The notes beneath the pieces are model-generated. The model did no database searches, was not told the DNA's origin, and saw nothing but the letters and a program-made list of their open reading frames with translations. The translations under genes and the position numbers were made by a program. From the NCBI RefSeq assembly GCF_023266535.1, contig NZ_JAHFPY010000020.1:1-34183 (forward strand): a stretch of 34,183 bases of DNA, given 5' to 3'. Positions 31,354 to 34,183 of the stretch are shown here, in pieces; position 1 is the first letter of the stretch; the number at the start of each line of letters is the position of its first letter. The stretch comes from Sphingomonas sp. GTDB taxonomy: Bacteria > Pseudomonadota > Alphaproteobacteria > Sphingomonadales > Sphingomonadaceae.

Positions 31354-32511
31354 ATGGACGCGCGCATTGGCCAGCAAGGTGATTCGCCTTCGCCCGACAT
31401 GGAGGCGCTTCAGGTCAAGCGTGTCCGGCTGCTCGCGTCGCTGACGCTGATGGCCGGCGTCGGCCTGATCCTGGCCTTGCCGTTTGCGCTTCGCGCCGGC
31501 GCCGAATTCTTCCTTCCGGTCACTGCCGCGCTGGTCGTCGCGATCGCGCTTGTGCCGATGCTGGAATGGTTCGAGCGGCGCGGTGTGCCGGCGAAGCTCG
31601 CCTCGCTGCTGTGCGTGCTGGTGTTCCTGGCGACTGCAGTCTTCGCCATGGCGGCGATCGTCATCCCGGCGATCGACTGGGTGGCGTTGATCCCGCAGCG
31701 GATCGACCGGGTGACGCATACGCTGGCGCCGCTGATCGACCTTTACTCCAACCTGGAGAAATTCATCGACAAGACCGCGGCGCGGATCTCGCTCGAAGCG
31801 AGCCAGGCGCGGACCGTGAGGGTCGAGACGCCCAATTCCTTGCTCGGCATCATCACAGCTTCGGCTCCGCATGCAGCGATCCAGCTCTTCTTTGCCCTGC
31901 TCGTCGTCTATTTCTTCCTCGCCGGTTGGACCGGCATGCGCAAGCGGACGATTGTCAGCCGCGGCAGCTTCGAGGGTGCGCTGACCACCGCCCGCGTAAT
32001 TCAGCAGACGGTCGATGCGACCTCGACCTATATCGGCACAATCACCGTCATCAACGTCTGCCTGGGCGGGTTGACCGCAGCCATCCTGTGGGCGCTTGGC
32101 ATGGATTCGCCGGTGATGTGGGGCGGCATCGTCGCGGTCCTGAATTACATCCCCTATCTGGGCCCGATTGTCGCCGCTGTGCTGCTTGCGCTGGGCGGAC
32201 TGATGACCTTTGCCGATCCCTGGGCGGCGATGTTGCCGCCTTTGATCTTCATCTCGCTGCACCTGATGGAAGCCAATGCGATCACGCCGCTGATCGTCGG
32301 CCACCGGCTGACCATCAATCCGCTGCTGATCCTGGTTTCGCTGTCATTCTGGGCGTGGGTGTGGGGCACGACCGGTGCGCTGCTGGCGGTCCCGCTGCTG
32401 ATTATTTTCAAGACGATTTTCGCCGCTGCTGGCACTCCGGACATCGCCGGCTTCCTGTTTGAGGACGGGACCTTGACCCACGTCGGCGAAGAGGAAGAAA
32501 AAGAGGCCTAA
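31354..32511 (+). CDS. AI-2E family transporter (PerM/UPF0118)
   Basis: 385 residues from ATG 31354. About eight hydrophobic helices are grouped as in the PerM/AI-2E exporter family: two paired N-terminal helices (about 29-60, with a third at 83-110), then a hydrophilic extracytoplasmic loop (about 115-165). The C-terminal core has TYIGTITVINVCLGGLTAAILWALGM, YIPYLGPIVAAVLLALGGLM, HLMEANAITPLIVGHRLTINPLLILVSLSFWAWVWG and GALLAVPLLIIFKTI. The PxxGP and conserved ExxxxxP(L) patterns support the family. The substrate is unknown; some members act as Na+/H+ antiporters. Only a weak ribosome binding site is visible, and the gene lies between two tRNA genes. Confidence 0.9.
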   Translation: MDARIGQQGDSPSPDMEALQVKRVRLLASLTLMAGVGLILALPFALRAGAEFFLPVTAALVVAIALVPMLEWFERRGVPAKLASLLCVLVFLATAVFAMAAIVIPAIDWVALIPQRIDRVTHTLAPLIDLYSNLEKFIDKTAARISLEASQARTVRVETPNSLLGIITASAPHAAIQLFFALLVVYFFLAGWTGMRKRTIVSRGSFEGALTTARVIQQTVDATSTYIGTITVINVCLGGLTAAILWALGMDSPVMWGGIVAVLNYIPYLGPIVAAVLLALGGLMTFADPWAAMLPPLIFISLHLMEANAITPLIVGHRLTINPLLILVSLSFWAWVWGTTGALLAVPLLIIFKTIFAAAGTPDIAGFLFEDGTLTHVGEEEEKEA

Positions 32512-32529
32512 AAAAGCGGTCCATCCTTG

Positions 32530-32558
32530 TTGACAGGGTGGGGCCGCTCTCCTAGTTG
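32530..32558 (+). promoter_or_regulatory. tRNA-Asp promoter
   Basis: TTGACA (32530-32535, perfect -35), 17 nt, TAGTTG (32553-32558), 17 nt upstream of the tRNA 5' end at 32576. Confidence 0.65.
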
Positions 32559-32575
32559 GCCGCCCTGCCCAAAAC

Positions 32576-32652
<77 letters not shown>

Positions 32653-32688
32653 TTTCTGTTCATTTGGAATAAGCTGCGTCGGCTGCTT

Positions 32689-33753
32689 TTATTGCGCGGC
32701 CGGGCTCGCCGTGCCCGCTGGGCTGCGACCAAGCGGACGTTCATCCGCAGGAGCGCCGCCGTCGAGCGCAAAGCGCAGATTGTCGGACGCCGCGACACGC
32801 TCGATATAGGGCGTCACCTTGACCTTCTCGACCGCTTCGCGGGCCTCCGGCGTGAACAGCAGGCGGACCCGGCCGTCCTTGCCTTCGGTGAACTTGGCGC
32901 CCGACGCTTCGAGCTTCTCGATCGCGGTTTGGGCCTTCGCGAGCGGCGTCACGCTATGTGGCGCACTAAGCGCGGCGACGCGTAGCGCCGCCGGATTGCC
33001 CTCGCTGCCGGTCCAGCGATCGTTGAACGCCGCCGGACGGCCCCAGCCACCCGGCCAGCGGTAGAAGATATGGGCGCCTTCGACGCTGGTCTTGACCAGG
33101 CTCGAGGCCCAGTAGGGCACGACATAATTGGCGTGATAATGGGTCGCGAGGCCAACCGGCGCGAATACGGCGCCCTTCAGCGCATCGTCGGCCACCTTGC
33201 GCGCCCGGTTCCACAAGTCGGGCAGCGGGGCGCGGGCCATTGAGCCATCGCAGGTGAAGGTGAACTGGCAGCCGGTCGGGCGCGTCGACCCTTCATAGAC
33301 CACGCCGCAGATGCTGTTGGGGAAGGCGGGATGACGAACCCGGTTGAGCACCACCTGGGCGACCGCGCGCTGGCCGTCGGTCGGCTCCTGCGCCGCCTCA
33401 TAATAAATGGCGCTGGTCAGGCAATCGAGCGCTCGCGCCCGCGTGTCGACCGACGCCTGGCCGAGGGCGAAGGGCGCCGCAGCGGGATTGGGGCCGCCAG
33501 CCAGCGGAATATTGGCATTGACCGCCAGCGCGGCTTCGGGCGCGAGGTCGCGGATCTGGTCGGGCAGCGGCTTGGCCAGCGGCAATGCCGGCTGCACTGC
33601 CGTTTCGGGCGATCCAAAGGAAGGAAGTGCGGGGGTCGCCCCGCTGACCCCGGCGAGCGCCAGCAAGGCAGCACCGAGCAGCCCGACCGCGATCGTCTCG
33701 CGCGGATGGGTCTGCCAAAGCCTCGGGGGCTCGAAGGGTAAGTTCAACTGCAT
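32689..33753 (-). CDS. SleB-type cell wall hydrolase
   Basis: 354 residues. An N-terminal membrane anchor or signal (about 20-40, ETIAVGLLGAALLALAGVSG) follows a short cytoplasmic tail. A low-complexity linker comes next. The Hydrolase_2/SleB domain then begins with DCLTSAIYYEAAQEPTDGQRAVAQVVLNRVRHPAFPNSICGVVYEGS. The Glu in YYEAA is the expected catalytic acid. FTCDGS, DALKGAVFAPVGLATHYHANYVVPYWASSL and HIFYRWPGGWGRP continue the domain. The last 100 or so residues are a less conserved tail. It is expected to cleave peptidoglycan in the periplasm and complements mltA. It lies downstream of, and opposite to, tRNA-Asp. Confidence 0.92.
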   Translation of the reverse strand: MQLNLPFEPPRLWQTHPRETIAVGLLGAALLALAGVSGATPALPSFGSPETAVQPALPLAKPLPDQIRDLAPEAALAVNANIPLAGGPNPAAAPFALGQASVDTRARALDCLTSAIYYEAAQEPTDGQRAVAQVVLNRVRHPAFPNSICGVVYEGSTRPTGCQFTFTCDGSMARAPLPDLWNRARKVADDALKGAVFAPVGLATHYHANYVVPYWASSLVKTSVEGAHIFYRWPGGWGRPAAFNDRWTGSEGNPAALRVAALSAPHSVTPLAKAQTAIEKLEASGAKFTEGKDGRVRLLFTPEAREAVEKVKVTPYIERVAASDNLRFALDGGAPADERPLGRSPAGTASPAAQ

Positions 33754-33820
33754 CGTCGGGAGGCGGTGAATTGGTGACCCAATACAGTAAAATCAATGAA
33801 CCTTCGACGAACGGTTCGTT

Positions 33821-34036
33821 TCAGGCCCTGAAATGACCTGTTTCCATCCAGCGAAGGAGCGGCTTTAGCGGCAGGATCCACGCGATTCCCGCGATCAGGT
33901 AGAAGATCGCCTGCACCAACACCGGCCAGCGCCCGACGGCTCCGGCCATGGACGCGACCAGCACTCCCCAGACCAGGATCAGGCCGAGGATGGCGAAAAT
34001 TCCGGCCGGTTTGCGCCAGCTAGGCTCGGCCTTCAC
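33821..34036 (-). CDS. DUF2842 small membrane protein
   Basis: 71 residues from GTG 34036 (read as MKAEPSWRKPAGIFAILGLI). Two hydrophobic helices (about 12-32 and 38-55, GRWPVLVQAIFYLIAGIAWILPL) are followed by KPLLRWMETGHF. The W-RKP opening and the PLKPLLRWME end match the DUF2842 family of Alphaproteobacteria. The start overlaps the stop of the upstream cyclo-ligase gene (GTGA), so the two are coupled. Function unknown. Confidence 0.85.
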   Translation of the reverse strand: MKAEPSWRKPAGIFAILGLILVWGVLVASMAGAVGRWPVLVQAIFYLIAGIAWILPLKPLLRWMETGHFRA

Positions 34037-34182
34037 CGAAACATCTCCAGCCCCTCCGGCGAGGCGAAGCCGTCGAGCGGCACATCCCAATTGTCCCTTG
34101 GGATCTGACCATCGAGCCTTTGCACCGGCCAGCCAACCCCGATCAATAAGGCGCCATGCTCGCGCAGCTTGCCCAACACCCG
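34033..34182 (-). CDS. 5-formyltetrahydrofolate cyclo-ligase, C-terminal fragment (runs off the window)
   Basis: Open to the right edge; 49 codons and TGA are visible. The sequence RVLGKLREHGALLIGVGWPVQRL...WDVPLDGFASPEGLEMF matches the C-terminus of the folate enzyme that converts 5-formyl-THF to 5,10-methenyl-THF (GxAxxxQ and DxPLD motifs). It overlaps the DUF2842 gene by GTGA. The N-terminal two thirds lie outside. Confidence 0.85.
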   Translation of the reverse strand, partial: RVLGKLREHGALLIGVGWPVQRLDGQIPRDNWDVPLDGFASPEGLEMFR

Positions 34183-34183
34183 G

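Noticed and set aside
31150..32304. 384-codon minus ORF over tRNA-Leu and the AI-2E permease gene
   Set aside because: It covers a tRNA and is antisense to a clear membrane protein; its composition is DRRD/QRR-rich, as in shadow frames.

Overview
The window is a high-GC (roughly 65%), densely packed chromosomal segment of an alphaproteobacterium. It is most likely a member of the Sphingomonadales (Sphingomonas-like). The pointers are the ubiE-ubiB-coaBC-dut cluster, rpsT next to dnaA, the rpmH-rnpA-yidD-yidC-engB cluster, the secB/Tim44-mltA-Smr block, frequent GTG/TTG starts and the GANTC (CcrM-type) sites. No phage, IS element, integrase, plasmid gene, rRNA or CRISPR array is visible. Almost everything is core housekeeping.

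Layout. 1-384 holds the 5' part of murI (minus), followed by a palindromic repeat and then plsY-dprA-topA on plus. 4664-4801 is a composite of two palindromic elements between the convergent topA and a ThiF/MoeB-type E1 enzyme. 4801-12325 is one long minus-strand gene chain, transcribed ubiE, ubiB, a polytopic membrane protein, a DUF885 protein, coaBC, dut, thiF-like, mostly with overlapping or nearly touching ORFs. 12374-15330 is plus: mutM, rpsT, then a 368-bp regulatory gap, then dnaA ending in a strong terminator. 15456-19357 is minus: secB-murJ-trpS and a DUF4136 lipoprotein. 19552-23679 is plus: Tim44-domain protein, mltA and Smr-domain gene (overlapping ORFs), then a membrane GGDEF-EAL protein. 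23676-25953 has dapE (minus), a cupin (plus) and a GST (minus), with shared stop-codon overlaps. 25967-29033 is the minus ribosomal protein L34/RNase P/membrane insertion cluster. 29118-29483 is a small PGPG-motif membrane protein. 29619-32652 is plus: comM, tRNA-Leu(CAA), an AI-2E family permease and tRNA-Asp(GUC). The right end is minus: a fragment of 5-formyltetrahydrofolate cyclo-ligase, a DUF2842 protein and a SleB-type cell wall hydrolase.

How the genes work together. Cell-envelope functions dominate: murI, murJ, mltA, the SleB hydrolase, dapE (diaminopimelate supply), plsY and yidC/yidD/secB. Around them sit replication and DNA maintenance (dnaA, topA, mutM, dut, dprA, comM), ubiquinone and CoA synthesis, and translation (rpsT, rpmH, trpS, two tRNAs).

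Most worth a second look: (1) rnpA has no usable start at its conserved N-terminus. The nearest in-frame ATG lies 7 nt upstream of the rpmH ATG, so rpmH may be nested inside rnpA as in Thermus. (2) Seven GANTC sites sit in about 226 bp upstream of dnaA. (3) Dispersed palindromic elements have entered coding DNA, in the coaBC interdomain linker and at the topA 3' end, where one supplies the stop codon. (4) A DUF885 protein appears to lack the family's HExxxGH-type motif. I found no clear new multi-gene defence or mobile system.
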